Source of the DNA: Acetobacter indonesiensis
GTDB lineage: Bacteria > Pseudomonadota > Alphaproteobacteria > Acetobacterales > Acetobacteraceae
NCBI RefSeq assembly: GCF_000963945.1
Contig: NZ_BAMW01000082.1
Coordinates: 1 to 64,000 of the forward strand
Length of the DNA stretch: 64,000 bases
Direction: 5' to 3'
Positions 26,076 through 36,512 of the stretch are shown piece after piece; within the stretch, counting starts at the first letter, position 1, and each line of letters begins with the position of its first letter. Made by a program: the position numbers and the translations under genes. The notes beneath the pieces were generated by a model, which worked only from the letters and a program-made list of their open reading frames with translations, did no database searches and was not told the origin of the DNA.

Positions 26076-28304
26076 TTATCCGAACACCGCATTGCGATGC
26101 GGCACGGCAACGGTGACGCCTGCATTGGCTCCCGGAATATCAGGAGAAAGCTGAAGCGGTCCGTAGCGGTGGAAAAAGCCGGGAACGGACGTAATGATGT
26201 AAGCAGCCTGCTGTAGGCAGGAGACCACACGTTCCCGCGCCAGGCAGGCTTCTTCCGGGTGTGGCACTGTGCTGATGATATCGGCAGCATTTCGCAATTT
26301 GGCGGCAGTCTGTTCCGGGGCCTGATGCAAGGTCTTGAATGATTTCAGGGCATCCATAAGGGCCTCATGAGCAGACGGTGCCAGCGTGGTGTGGCCTGCA
26401 TTCCAGCGGAGGCGAACAATCAGCCGTCCAAGGGACAGTGCTGCGAAGGCTGCATCTGTATATCCTTTCCGGTCCACACTTTCATCCAGAAAGGAAAGAC
26501 GCATCATCAAACGGCTGATTTTCTGAAGTTGCATGCCTTCCCACGCAGCCCATAAAATGGGCTTGTTCTGCCGCGCTGCGGCCAGTTGCTGCACACTACG
26601 GGTAAGCGATGTGACAAGTCGTGCTGCATCCAGCCTGTGGTCGGCTGGCAGAATAACGCGGAACACCAGCACAAGCAGCACGCAGGCTGCCGCCATGGTC
26701 ATCCAGTTATTGGTCAGCGTCATGTCATCATACACAATCGGGTTGGTGACAGACAGCATCATGGTAAAAAACACGGCGTACCCAAACGCGCCAATGCTGT
26801 AGCGCGGATGAAACTGTAACCAGACCCCCGGCAGCAGAAAAACACAGACTGTCACCCATAAAAGCGGATAACCATCAATGCGTGGCAAGCCGATCACATG
26901 GCACAAAAAACTGGCCGGAATAGCCAACGCAGTACCCATTGCCATCAGCGGACTGGTTTTTGCGGCAGACGGCGTTGTGGAGAGCAGGCTGGAGGCGGCC
27001 ACAACAAACATCATCAACATAGGGCCAGTGCTCCAGTGTAGCACGTACCATAACAGACCAGCCAGTAACGCAATAAATGTGCCCCGTGCGCCGTTACGCA
27101 GCGCCATAGGCCATTCCAGATACGTCCCCATTTTGAAAGATGCGCGGCCCGGCCGCCGGGTTGTGATATCGCTAAGGGCCATATCAAGTTGGCCCAGAAC
27201 ATCGCGTGTGTTGTCCAGTGATGCCAGAACAGTCGGGCTGGGGTTCTGGCGTTCCAATACAGCCAGCTTTTTCAGGGCATTGTGAATACAGTCAGAAATT
27301 GGGCGTGGGTCATTCTGCCAGTCAGGGCGCTCTGTCAGTTCCAGAATCTGGCGGAGTGTTTCTGAAACTTCCAGATGCACCTGACAGGATGCCCCATTAG
27401 CCAATGACAGATTCAGCCAGTAAGGATGATAGGTGACAATCAGCCCCGTCAGACGGCTTAACCCAACACGCAGACGGTTTACACGGGCCTGCATATCCCG
27501 GTCATCTGCTGCAGCATATTCGATGGCGGGCCCAAGCCCCGTCATGCGGGCCAGCAGACGGCCCCGGCTATCATAAAGGGGTTGCGGTAGTCCGCGAAAG
27601 GCCGGTGTGGAAGACGTGTTTTCCAAACCCGGCATCTGGTCTTCCATGGCATCAGCCGCCTGCGCGGGAGAGGAACGCGTGCTTTCCGCCGCATGAAATG
27701 ACAATGCGTGACGCACGGTTTCCCGGAACGCATCGCCTAATGTGCTTAAAACCTGCGTGGGTTTACGCGGGGATGTGATCATGAACACAAAGGCAGTGAC
27801 AACAACCCCGGTTGTCACTGCGGAAAGTCGGCCCATTGCGGCCAGAAAAATGGAATCAGGATGTGCAAATGCGGGCGAGGAAACAATGACAATGGTGTAG
27901 CCTGTCAGCACGGCTGCATAAGCGCGGAACAGCCGTAAAAACGTGGCAACCATACAGGCCAGACCAACAAAAAAAGCCAAAGCAGCAAAGTAAAGCACGG
28001 GTGACTGCACGAAAGCCGCCATGACCGCCACGCTGATTCCGGCCCCTATGACAGTACCAATCACGCGCCACATGCTTTTTGAAACCATGGCCCCCACAGT
28101 CGGGTTTGCCACAATCAGTACGGTTGTTGCTGCGCTCATGGGTGATTGAAGCTGGAAGGTAAATGCCAGAAACAACGCAATGCCAATCGACGCAAAAACA
28201 CGGGCGGTATAGGCCGCTGTGGCGCAGGTGGCCCGCCACCGGTCGTCCTCGGTAAAGGTTGCGGGCAGGAGTGAACGGATCAGGGCTGAAAGAGTGTGCA
28301 GCAT
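26076..28304 (-). CDS. FUSC-family membrane transporter (aromatic acid exporter-like)
   Basis: This 742-residue protein shows the FUSC arrangement: a block of membrane segments in the first 180 residues, a soluble region, and a second membrane block at about 390-570. ALLAGLLWYVLHWSTGPM begins the second half. Relatives such as YccS and AaeB export aromatic acids or other organic anions. The gene follows the MarR regulator after 23 bases on the same strand, so regulator and exporter are probably one unit. The substrate is unknown. Confidence 0.83.
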   Translation of the reverse strand: MLHTLSALIRSLLPATFTEDDRWRATCATAAYTARVFASIGIALFLAFTFQLQSPMSAATTVLIVANPTVGAMVSKSMWRVIGTVIGAGISVAVMAAFVQSPVLYFAALAFFVGLACMVATFLRLFRAYAAVLTGYTIVIVSSPAFAHPDSIFLAAMGRLSAVTTGVVVTAFVFMITSPRKPTQVLSTLGDAFRETVRHALSFHAAESTRSSPAQAADAMEDQMPGLENTSSTPAFRGLPQPLYDSRGRLLARMTGLGPAIEYAAADDRDMQARVNRLRVGLSRLTGLIVTYHPYWLNLSLANGASCQVHLEVSETLRQILELTERPDWQNDPRPISDCIHNALKKLAVLERQNPSPTVLASLDNTRDVLGQLDMALSDITTRRPGRASFKMGTYLEWPMALRNGARGTFIALLAGLLWYVLHWSTGPMLMMFVVAASSLLSTTPSAAKTSPLMAMGTALAIPASFLCHVIGLPRIDGYPLLWVTVCVFLLPGVWLQFHPRYSIGAFGYAVFFTMMLSVTNPIVYDDMTLTNNWMTMAAACVLLVLVFRVILPADHRLDAARLVTSLTRSVQQLAAARQNKPILWAAWEGMQLQKISRLMMRLSFLDESVDRKGYTDAAFAALSLGRLIVRLRWNAGHTTLAPSAHEALMDALKSFKTLHQAPEQTAAKLRNAADIISTVPHPEEACLARERVVSCLQQAAYIITSVPGFFHRYGPLQLSPDIPGANAGVTVAVPHRNAVFG

Positions 28305-28327
28305 GGGCGTGCTTTTTAGGTCAACAG

Positions 28328-28801
28328 TCAGGCAGAAAAGGCAGGGCGAACAGCCAGAAGCTGGTCAAGTTGCTGAATAAGCGATCGGATATCCTCGGTG
28401 GCGACATCCTGTGTCATTGTCTGTTCCATCTGGGCGGCAACCTGATGGAACACAGCACATTTTTTCTGCCCGCTTTCTGTCAATATCAGCCGTTTGGCAC
28501 GCCGATCCTGCGTATCAGGCTGTCGGGAAATCAGGCCTTCTTTTTCAAGCAGATCAAGCACCCGCACCAGCGCAGAACAGTCTGTATCCATGGCGGCCGC
28601 CAAATCACGCTGGGTTGCGCCGTCGGGCATCATCATCAGATAGGCCATGGGCCGCATCAGGGCGACGGTCATACCGTGGGGGCGTAAAGCGCGCTCCAAC
28701 CCCGTGCGCCACGCAGCGGCCAGTCGCATGACACGAAATGTCAGCGCCATATCCCGAAATCGGGTTTCATCAAGGGCACATAAGCTGCGCAGAGCGTCCA
28801 T
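28328..28801 (-). CDS. MarR-family transcriptional regulator
   Basis: This 157-residue protein has a MarR winged helix: GATQRDLAAAMDTDCSALVRVLDLLEKEGLI (written here as split recognition helix and wing: DCSALVRVLDLL, then RQPDTQDRRAKRL). MarR proteins usually repress nearby efflux genes until bound by a phenolic ligand. It is the first gene before the FUSC exporter and divergent from an MFS transporter, so it probably controls both. Confidence 0.88.
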   Translation of the reverse strand: MDALRSLCALDETRFRDMALTFRVMRLAAAWRTGLERALRPHGMTVALMRPMAYLMMMPDGATQRDLAAAMDTDCSALVRVLDLLEKEGLISRQPDTQDRRAKRLILTESGQKKCAVFHQVAAQMEQTMTQDVATEDIRSLIQQLDQLLAVRPAFSA

Positions 28802-28844
28802 CGGCCTGCTCCATAGTTAGCGTCATAATATTTGACATGAAAAA

Positions 28845-28862
28845 TATATTGAAACGAATATA
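28845..28862. promoter_or_regulatory. Candidate MarR operator
   Basis: TATATT and AATATA are perfect inverted arms separated by GAAACG, 44 bases upstream of the marR-type start in the divergent region. Such short AT-rich palindromes are typical MarR sites. The assignment rests on position only. Confidence 0.4.
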
Positions 28863-29099
28863 ACAGAACGCCCTTAAGGGTCAACGCCACGCCCCTGTCA
28901 CGCTTGAGGGAGAGTGGGGGTGCCGGTTTTATCCCCATATGACTGTGGCTTGGCCGCCGCACTTTGCGCACAGGCTGGCCTTCTAAAGCGCGTATTTTTT
29001 AAATCACTTGCATTGCGTGTTCGTGGGCTTAAAGACGGCGGCTCGCCTGTAATGGGCTGTAATCATACGCAGGAAAGCCGCAAGGCAGGAGAGCGCACG

Positions 29100-30290
29100 G
29101 TGTCTCAGAAATTTTCATCCCAGACCATGGTTGGGCTGGGGGCGTTATGCGCCGCAACCTTTACCGCCATTACAACGGAATTGGCCCCCATTGGCCTGAT
29201 GCTGGAAATGGCCCGGACCTTTGGCGTGGGGGTGGGGCAGGTTGGGCTGGCAGTTAGCGCCTATGCGCTGATTGTTGCAGTTATTGCCGTACTGCTTACC
29301 CGGCTTACGGCTGGGGTTGACCGGAAAAAGCTGCTGCTGTCGGCTTTGAGCGGGTACGTTCTTACAAACGTAATCGGAGCAACTGCGCCCAGCTTTGCCG
29401 TGCTGTGCGTGGGGCGGGTTATCGGCGGTGCGTCGCATGCCCTGTTGATGTCCATGGTCTCAGCCTACGCAGCGCATCTGGTGCCAGAACGCCAGACGGG
29501 GCGGGCTATTTCCATTGTTTTTGGCGGTGCGTCGCTGGGGGGTGTTCTGGGCGTGCCGGGTGCCGCCGCTATCGGGCATTTTGCTGGATGGCGAATAGCG
29601 TTGTGGGTGGCGGCTGCATTGGCTGCCATTCTTACGCTGTTTATTGCGGCCTATCTGCCGCGGGTCGGGCATGCCGCTAAACCGGCTTCGTTGGTTATTG
29701 TGCGTGCGCCCGGTGCCATGCGTGCCTTTGTGCAGGCTATTCTAGCCAATGCCTTGTTCTTTCTGGCCCAGAACGTGCTGTACACTTACATTGCACCGGT
29801 GTTGATGGCGCACGGCCTTTCCGAGGCTTCGGTCAGTGTGGATTTGCTTGTTATTGGCGCCTGTAGCCTGTCTGGTCTGTGGGCGGCAGGGCTGGTGGTT
29901 GATAAAAGCCCGCGCATGGGTCTGCTCAGCGCCGGTGTGGTTATGATCGCCGGCATTACGCTTCTTTGCGGTGGCTTGGTCTCCGGGTTGATGACGGTTG
30001 CGGCGGCGGCGGTATGGTGTGCTGGTTATGCAGGGGTTATTCCCTTCATTATGTCAGGGGCAATCCGCACCCGTGCCACATCCGCTGATATTGCCGGGGC
30101 GGCCGTGAATAGTACCAGCAATATTGGTATTTTGCTGGGATCTGCTTTTGGGGGAAAATTGCTGGCATCTTACGGTGTTAGTGTATTGGCCCCCACCGCA
30201 ATCGGCATAACGATTCTGACATTGCTGGTGGTTCTCTTCAGTCGTCAGGCATTTCCTGCCCACCTGCATGATCATTCAGATGGCATGTAG
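29100..30290 (+). CDS. Major facilitator superfamily efflux transporter
   Basis: This 396-residue protein has about 12 hydrophobic segments and the ITTELAPIGLM segment near its start, typical of sugar, nucleoside or drug efflux MFS proteins (AraJ/SotB-like). The frame is open to 28914, but the GTG at 29100 has AGGAG nine bases upstream and removes a non-membrane extension. It is divergent from the MarR-FUSC unit and ends before a shared terminator. Confidence 0.82.
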   Translation: MSQKFSSQTMVGLGALCAATFTAITTELAPIGLMLEMARTFGVGVGQVGLAVSAYALIVAVIAVLLTRLTAGVDRKKLLLSALSGYVLTNVIGATAPSFAVLCVGRVIGGASHALLMSMVSAYAAHLVPERQTGRAISIVFGGASLGGVLGVPGAAAIGHFAGWRIALWVAAALAAILTLFIAAYLPRVGHAAKPASLVIVRAPGAMRAFVQAILANALFFLAQNVLYTYIAPVLMAHGLSEASVSVDLLVIGACSLSGLWAAGLVVDKSPRMGLLSAGVVMIAGITLLCGGLVSGLMTVAAAAVWCAGYAGVIPFIMSGAIRTRATSADIAGAAVNSTSNIGILLGSAFGGKLLASYGVSVLAPTAIGITILTLLVVLFSRQAFPAHLHDHSDGM

Positions 30291-30387
30291 GGATAGACTG
30301 CTTTTATGTCCGGTATGGCACTGCCTGTCAGATTATAAAGTTTTTTGCGTTGGGTCGCTGGCTTCAGATATTCCAAACGCACTTAAA

Positions 30388-30422
30388 AACAGGGCCGACT
30401 TTTTTAGTCTGGCCCTATTTTT
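30388..30422. terminator. Bidirectional terminator
   Basis: AGGGCCGACT and AGTCTGGCCCT pair around a T-rich loop. The stem has A residues before and T residues after. It lies between the convergent MFS gene and the RND operon and can end both. Confidence 0.82.
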
Positions 30423-30433
30423 AAGTTAGGTCG

Positions 30434-32119
30434 TCAGTTGTTAGTCGAAACGGACTTTGTTGTTTCTGGTGGTGCTGTCGGCATTTCGGGGCCAGTGGTC
30501 GTCAGATTTTCATACTGGTCCGGGTTGGGTGGGCTATCAATACCCCCGACCGGCGTGGGGTGATGCAATCCTTCATACTGAAAGCCCGTAAACGTCATGG
30601 TCTGGTCAGGCGTTGGCAGCAGTTTGTCATTCCAGCCGCCGCCCAAGGCACGAACCATGCCAACTGCGGCCTGAAGCGCACGGGCCTGCACCTGTGCCTG
30701 TTCAATACGTGCATCAAGCGTATTAACCTGCGCAATCAGTGCATCCAGATACCCATCCGCGCCGCCTTTATACAATGTCATGGTTAAGGTCTGTGATTGC
30801 ATGGCGGCATCAACGGCCTGCTTCAGGCGCGTGTTTTCGGCCCGAAGCCGTGCCGTCATGGACAGGCCGTTTTCTACATCCTTGAAAGCAGACAAGACCG
30901 CCATGCGATAATGGTCACGGGTTTCGCGGTAGTTTGACCATGTGCGTTGAAGTTGGGCTCTGCGCAGTCCACCTTCAAACAACGGCATGGTCACAGATGC
31001 CCCGTAAGACCACATGCTGTTTGCCAGATTGGCCAGATCAAACCCGTTCGCGTCAAAACCCCCATTCGCGTTGAACGACACATGCGGGTAGAACGCAGCG
31101 CGGGCAATGCCAATAGCCCGGTTGGCCTGCGCCATTTCACGCTCCGCCACGGCAATATCCGGGCGACGTTGAAGCAGTTCAGATGGCAGGCCTAACGGAA
31201 AAACAGGTTCTGCCGTATCCTGATGCGCAACTTCAGGAATGTGGAAAGAAGATGGTGACGCGTTAACCAACACAGCCAGAGCATGTTCCAGCACTTCGCG
31301 CTGGGCCTGAACATCCAGTTGGCGGGCCTGTGTCATGTAAAGCTGGTTTTTGGCGCGGGCTACGTCAATGCCGGTTGCATCCTGATTATCAAGCCGTGTT
31401 TGCGTCACACGTAGGGCCTGCTGATAATAGCTGATGGACTGCGTATAAATTGCGTTCTGGGCATCCAGCCCCCGCAGGGCAAAGTAATCAGTTGCCAGTT
31501 CGGCCTGTAGACTCAACCGGGCAGAGGCATATTGCGCAGCCTGTGCCTGCGCATAATATTTCTGGGCCCGCACACGGTTGCGAATGGAAGACCAGATATC
31601 TGGTTCCCAACTGGCCATGCCGCCGTAGAATTCATCGGTCGCAGTAATGGGCCCCTTGTAACGGAACAGTCTGTCAGACGAGCTTTTGTTGTTACTTGAC
31701 CCAAAGGCCAGCGCAAAATGCGGCAATAGGTCAGACCGGGCTTCCATAACAATTGAGCGTGCCTGAATGAAGCGTTCCGCAGCAGCCTGCAAATCGGCAT
31801 TACCAACCATGGCTTGTGCTTCAAGCGTGTTCAATGTTGGGTCTGTAAATAACGTCCACCAGTTAGACCGCATGACAGTTTCTTGCGGTTGCGCATCATG
31901 GAACAACCCTTGTCCATGCCAGGACGCAGGCACAATGAAGTGCGGAGCCTGATAGGTAGGGGCCAGATCACACGCGCTAAGGGCCGTGAGTGTGGCAAGT
32001 GCTGCTCCCTTCAGACTGTTTGTCTGAAACAGTTTTCTTTTTGAAAGAACACTATCTTTTGTAAGCACAAAGGCTTTCTTTCGGGCCGGTGCAACGGGGC
32101 GTGTTATGAGAATGCTCAT
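30434..32119 (-). CDS. RND efflux outer membrane lipoprotein (NodT/OprM-like)
   Basis: This 561-residue protein is the outer membrane channel of a tripartite pump. A lipobox ending at C50 (TLTALSAC) follows an unusually long N-terminal region for a lipoprotein signal. Two outer membrane efflux domains follow (about residues 105-300 and 315-490), with GLPSELLQRRPDIAVAE as a clear NodT-family stretch. The C-terminal 70 residues are Pro/Thr-rich. It overlaps the membrane fusion gene by four bases as the third gene of the operon. Confidence 0.9.
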   Translation of the reverse strand: MSILITRPVAPARKKAFVLTKDSVLSKRKLFQTNSLKGAALATLTALSACDLAPTYQAPHFIVPASWHGQGLFHDAQPQETVMRSNWWTLFTDPTLNTLEAQAMVGNADLQAAAERFIQARSIVMEARSDLLPHFALAFGSSNNKSSSDRLFRYKGPITATDEFYGGMASWEPDIWSSIRNRVRAQKYYAQAQAAQYASARLSLQAELATDYFALRGLDAQNAIYTQSISYYQQALRVTQTRLDNQDATGIDVARAKNQLYMTQARQLDVQAQREVLEHALAVLVNASPSSFHIPEVAHQDTAEPVFPLGLPSELLQRRPDIAVAEREMAQANRAIGIARAAFYPHVSFNANGGFDANGFDLANLANSMWSYGASVTMPLFEGGLRRAQLQRTWSNYRETRDHYRMAVLSAFKDVENGLSMTARLRAENTRLKQAVDAAMQSQTLTMTLYKGGADGYLDALIAQVNTLDARIEQAQVQARALQAAVGMVRALGGGWNDKLLPTPDQTMTFTGFQYEGLHHPTPVGGIDSPPNPDQYENLTTTGPEMPTAPPETTKSVSTNN

Positions 32120-33309
32120 TCGTCATCCTCCTCGTCATTGCTGGCAGTTGTTAAATATCCTTTCTCTGGCACACTTAACCGCACGGTCTGTCCTTCAAGA
32201 AGATCTGCCGGCGGGTTGTTTATAATATGGTCAGTCGGAATCAGACCTGCATCGACTTCCGTATAAGCATCTGACATACGACCGACAGTTATATTTTTAT
32301 AATGTGCCTTGTTCTGAGCATCGACCGTGACAACCTGCATCCCTTTTTCCTGAAAGACCAAGGACCCGGTGGGAATTGTATAAACACCGCCTTCAGCAGG
32401 AGCAGACAGCGACACGGTGGCAAAGGTGCCGGGCCATAATTTCTGGTCAGCGTTGTCAATGGTGAATTCAGTAACGGCAGTACGGGTGTTGGGGTCATAG
32501 CCCTTGGCAATCGTCAGGAAGTTGGCAGTGAAAACCTGATTGGGGTACTGCGGTACTGTTACGCGTGCTTTCAGACCGGGCTTCAAAACGTAGGAGAAAA
32601 CTTCCGGGACGGAGACAAAAAGTCGCATCTCATGCGTATCTGCCACGGTAAACAGTTCACTGGCCATGCCATTGGCGTTCAGATTGCCCCCGCCAGCACC
32701 AACATAATCCCCTACGCTAATGTTTCGGGCGGTCACAACACCATCAAATGGCGCAACAATTGTTTTGAATCGTTCAAGCGCGTCATAGTGGTCCACATTG
32801 TGCTGGGCGGCTTCTAACGCAGCCCGGGCAGACTGTTCATTTGCATTTTGAACAGAGACAGACTGCCCTGATACAGCCTGCGATTTTCCCATCGAACGCC
32901 AGCGATCAGCCGTAACGGTTGCTAGTCCATATTTGGCCTGCGCAACCTGAAGGTCGGCCTTAGCCTGTGCATATTGCGCGTCCAGACCGGGCGCATTGAT
33001 TTCGGCCAGAATGTCCCCCTTTTTTACTGGCGCACCATAGTCTTTATACCACATTTTCACATAGCCAGAGACCTGCGCATAAATGGGTGCTTCATACCAG
33101 GCGTTGATATTTCCCGGCAGTGTCATGGCAAGGGTGGATGGTGCAGGCTTGGGCTGTACCACAGCCACATCCGGGACACTTGCATGCGTTGCATCAGCCT
33201 GCAAGGTGACCTGATTATGCAGGTGCTGTAGTTCCAGATACACCACATAGCCGACAAGCACACACAACAGGGAGCCGACAAACAGACGTTTTTTTGTAAC
33301 TGTGGACAT
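32116..33309 (-). CDS. RND efflux periplasmic adaptor (HlyD family)
   Basis: This 397-residue membrane fusion protein has an N-terminal membrane anchor (about residues 8-25). The split lipoyl domain begins at YAQVSGYVKMWYKDYGAPVKKGD and resumes near IVAPFDGVVTARNISVGDYV (quoted here in parts of the two halves). A coiled-coil hairpin of about 75 residues lies between. It bridges the inner pump and outer channel. It overlaps both neighbours, one base with the pump gene. Confidence 0.92.
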   Translation of the reverse strand: MSTVTKKRLFVGSLLCVLVGYVVYLELQHLHNQVTLQADATHASVPDVAVVQPKPAPSTLAMTLPGNINAWYEAPIYAQVSGYVKMWYKDYGAPVKKGDILAEINAPGLDAQYAQAKADLQVAQAKYGLATVTADRWRSMGKSQAVSGQSVSVQNANEQSARAALEAAQHNVDHYDALERFKTIVAPFDGVVTARNISVGDYVGAGGGNLNANGMASELFTVADTHEMRLFVSVPEVFSYVLKPGLKARVTVPQYPNQVFTANFLTIAKGYDPNTRTAVTEFTIDNADQKLWPGTFATVSLSAPAEGGVYTIPTGSLVFQEKGMQVVTVDAQNKAHYKNITVGRMSDAYTEVDAGLIPTDHIINNPPADLLEGQTVRLSVPEKGYLTTASNDEEDDE

Positions 33310-36300
33310 CAGACGGCCTCCTGCCCAATTTCATGGCCCGCTTCAGACGGGGTATGGTTTTTTGTATGAGAGTTCTTGTGAAAAATTGCATAAACACACG
33401 GCACAAAAAGAAGTGTTGAAACTGTTGCCAGAATCAGCCCTCCGATAACTGCCTTCCCCAGTGGCGCATTCTGCGAATTACTGGTTGCCATAGGCACCAT
33501 ACCAATCACCATGGCAGAAGCTGTCATGATAACCGGGCGGATGCGTCCAAACCCGGCCTCGACTGCGGCAACAAGCGCGTTACCGTGCAGGCCAAAACGC
33601 TCCTTGGCGAATGAGACGACCAGAATGGAATTTGCTGTCGCTGTGCCCATGCACATGATGGCACCCGTCAAAGCCGGCACGGAAAGACGTGTCTGGGTCA
33701 GGAACAGGCTCCAGGCAATCCCTGCCAGGGCCCCCGGCAGTGCAGAAATAATAATGAAAGGATCAATCCATGACTGGAAGTTGATAACAATCAGCATGTA
33801 GATCAGCACGATAGAAACAACCAGACCGGCAATCAGTTCAACATACGCCCCGTGCATGGTAACGGCTTGCCCACGGATATCGACAGCCGCTGTCTGTGGA
33901 AGGTCTTTTTTTGTGCTGGCGATAGTCTGTTTTACTTTTGCCAGAACAGACCCCAGATCCGTACCTTCAGTTGAAACATACACATCAATGTCCGGCATGG
34001 AATTGTAGTGGGAGACCTGCCCCGGTGTTCCTGTAGGTGTTACGGTGCTGATGCTACCCAGAAGCTGCATATCCGTACCTTTGGGGTCATTATCACCTTT
34101 ATCAACCGGAATGGTCAGCAAATCATTATAGTGGGTCAGCTGATCTTGCGAGACATAGACGTTAAGCGGAAACGTAATACCTGTTTTCGGGTCAAGCCAG
34201 TATTGCGGGTCAACTGTCTGGCTGCCAGAAAGCGTCATCAGTTCATTGTTGGCAATATCCGCTTCTGTCATGCCTGTTGCCTGACCAAACGTACGGTTGC
34301 CCTGCACAAACAAGGTTGGCGTTTTCATGGTCTGTTGAATAACCACATCTGCCGTGCCGGGAATGGCGCGCAGTTTGTTCACCAAAAGACGGGCGTATTG
34401 GTAATTATCACGGATATCCGGGCCAGAAACCTGAATGTCGATGGGTGCTGGTGACCCGAAGTTGAGTATTTTTTCAGTCAGGTCTGCAGGCTGGAAGGTA
34501 AAGACGCTGCCGGGAAATTTGGCAGACAAATCGCTGCGTAGCAGTTTGCGATATGTCCAGACGGGAGATTCCTCATCCTTGAGCGAAATTGTCAGGTCAC
34601 AATCCTGCGTGCCGATAGAGGGTGTCGGGATAAATGCCTGATTATGCGGGCCTTCAGGAAGCCCACAGTTGTTGATGATTCCAGAGACTTTTCCCGGAAG
34701 AATTTGCTGAATTCGGTCATCAACCAGAGAAACGACACGGCCTGTTGTTTCAATACGCATGCCAAGTGGGGTGCGCATGTGCATCTGCATCATGCCCGAT
34801 TTCACTTCGGGGAAAAAATCTTGTCCGGATACCAGGAACAAGCCCAGTGAAAGGACAGATGCCCCCAGAAAGCCTAAGGCAAACACGCCACGTCGCGCAA
34901 TGATACGTTCAAGCAGACGACCATAGCTGGCGCGGAAATTATGGAATGCGTGTTCAAACTTGTTCTGAAAACGCCCCAGAAAACCTTTGGGTAGGGCAAG
35001 ATGTTCGTCACTGTGCAAACCGGGGTGAACCTGCCCAGCCAGAAGATATTTGGCCATGGTCGGAACCAGGGTGCGCGACAGAATGAAGGATGCCAGCATG
35101 GCATAAACAATGGCTTCTGCCATTGGCATGAACAGCCAGCCTGCAACGCCGCTTAACCGGAAAAGGGGTGTCCATACAATGCAGATACACAAGGTGGAGA
35201 CCAGTGTTGGCACCACAATCTGGTTGGCTGCATCAATAATTGCGGGCTCTAGCGCTTTGCCTTCCTCAAGATGGGTATCAATGTTTTCAATCATGACGGT
35301 GGCGTCATCCACCAAAATCCCGACCGCCAGCGCCAGGCCACCAAGCGTCATGACATTGATGGTCTGCCCTGATAGCAGAAGGCAGATAATCGCCGTGAGA
35401 ATGGCAAGTGGAATGGATGTGGCGATAATAAGGGTGGAACGCCATGACCCAAGAAACAGCAGAACCACAAGCCCTGTCAGAATGGCGGCCGTTACCATTT
35501 CACGCACCACATCCTTAATGGCGTCTTTCACAAAAATAGACGCATCACTCAGAATGGAAATATGCACGTCAGGGGGAACAAGTTTCTGGATACGTGGCAG
35601 AAGCTCCTTGGTGTGCGCCACAACATCCAACGTGGAAGCATCACCACTTTTCATGACAACAACTTCCACACCTTGCCGTCCCTGAACCAGAACAAGGTTG
35701 GTCTGTGGATGCCCGCCACGGTAAACCTGCGCGACGTCGTGCACATAAATAACGGCATTACCAACACGTTTTACCGGAATATCACCTAGTTCCTTCATGG
35801 ACCGTGGGGTGGCGTTGGTCTGAACCATCCAGTCTGTTGTGGCTATCTTTTGGTCACCTGCCGGTAGAACGATGTTCTGTTTACGCAGTGCATTCTGCAC
35901 GTCCATTGCGGAAAGATGATGTGCTTGTAACTGCTTCTGGTTCAGGGCAACCATAATAAAGCTGTCCATCCCGCCATAAGGATGCGGGAGAACCGCACCT
36001 GGCACCGTTACCAGAATTGGCCGAATACGCGTCATGGCGATTTTATACAGATCAGATGGTGTCTGTTTTTCAGACGTAATCTGAAGTGCCAGAACCGGAA
36101 CAGACGATGCTTCCAGCCGCATGACCATGGGGGCTGGAATGTTATCCGGTAGCTGTTTGATAACCGTTTGCGAAATTGCTGTGACTTCAGCTTCGGCTTC
36201 CCCAATATCCGTGCCGGGCTGGAAGTAGATGTTGACGATGCTCCTACCATAATAGGAGCTGCTTTCCATGTGTTCGATACCCTCCACGGTGGAGGTTACG

Positions 36301-36512
36301 GCCAGTTCGTAATTATAGGTGATACGGCCAGCAAATTCTTCAGGCAGCATGCCACCGTATGTCCAGACCACGGATACGACGGGAATCCGGATATTCGGAA
36401 ACACATCGGTCGGGGCATTGAAAAGGGACAGCACACCAAAAGCGAGAATAAGCAGCGACAAGACAATAAATGTGTAAGGTCGCTTCAGCGCCGTCACAAC
36501 GATGGCATTCAT
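33309..36512 (-). CDS. RND efflux pump, inner membrane subunit (AcrB family)
   Basis: This 1067-residue proton-driven pump has the expected 12 membrane segments and two large periplasmic loops. The proton-relay aspartates are in GILVDDATVMIENI. The N-terminus has FNAPTDVFPNIRIPVVSV, typical of the family. The porter loop contains GGMLPEEFAGRI, which places it in a subgroup distinct from classical AcrB. It is the first gene of the pump operon. No regulator gene adjoins it, so control is unclear. Confidence 0.93.
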   Translation of the reverse strand: MNAIVVTALKRPYTFIVLSLLILAFGVLSLFNAPTDVFPNIRIPVVSVVWTYGGMLPEEFAGRITYNYELAVTSTVEGIEHMESSSYYGRSIVNIYFQPGTDIGEAEAEVTAISQTVIKQLPDNIPAPMVMRLEASSVPVLALQITSEKQTPSDLYKIAMTRIRPILVTVPGAVLPHPYGGMDSFIMVALNQKQLQAHHLSAMDVQNALRKQNIVLPAGDQKIATTDWMVQTNATPRSMKELGDIPVKRVGNAVIYVHDVAQVYRGGHPQTNLVLVQGRQGVEVVVMKSGDASTLDVVAHTKELLPRIQKLVPPDVHISILSDASIFVKDAIKDVVREMVTAAILTGLVVLLFLGSWRSTLIIATSIPLAILTAIICLLLSGQTINVMTLGGLALAVGILVDDATVMIENIDTHLEEGKALEPAIIDAANQIVVPTLVSTLCICIVWTPLFRLSGVAGWLFMPMAEAIVYAMLASFILSRTLVPTMAKYLLAGQVHPGLHSDEHLALPKGFLGRFQNKFEHAFHNFRASYGRLLERIIARRGVFALGFLGASVLSLGLFLVSGQDFFPEVKSGMMQMHMRTPLGMRIETTGRVVSLVDDRIQQILPGKVSGIINNCGLPEGPHNQAFIPTPSIGTQDCDLTISLKDEESPVWTYRKLLRSDLSAKFPGSVFTFQPADLTEKILNFGSPAPIDIQVSGPDIRDNYQYARLLVNKLRAIPGTADVVIQQTMKTPTLFVQGNRTFGQATGMTEADIANNELMTLSGSQTVDPQYWLDPKTGITFPLNVYVSQDQLTHYNDLLTIPVDKGDNDPKGTDMQLLGSISTVTPTGTPGQVSHYNSMPDIDVYVSTEGTDLGSVLAKVKQTIASTKKDLPQTAAVDIRGQAVTMHGAYVELIAGLVVSIVLIYMLIVINFQSWIDPFIIISALPGALAGIAWSLFLTQTRLSVPALTGAIMCMGTATANSILVVSFAKERFGLHGNALVAAVEAGFGRIRPVIMTASAMVIGMVPMATSNSQNAPLGKAVIGGLILATVSTLLFVPCVYAIFHKNSHTKNHTPSEAGHEIGQEAV

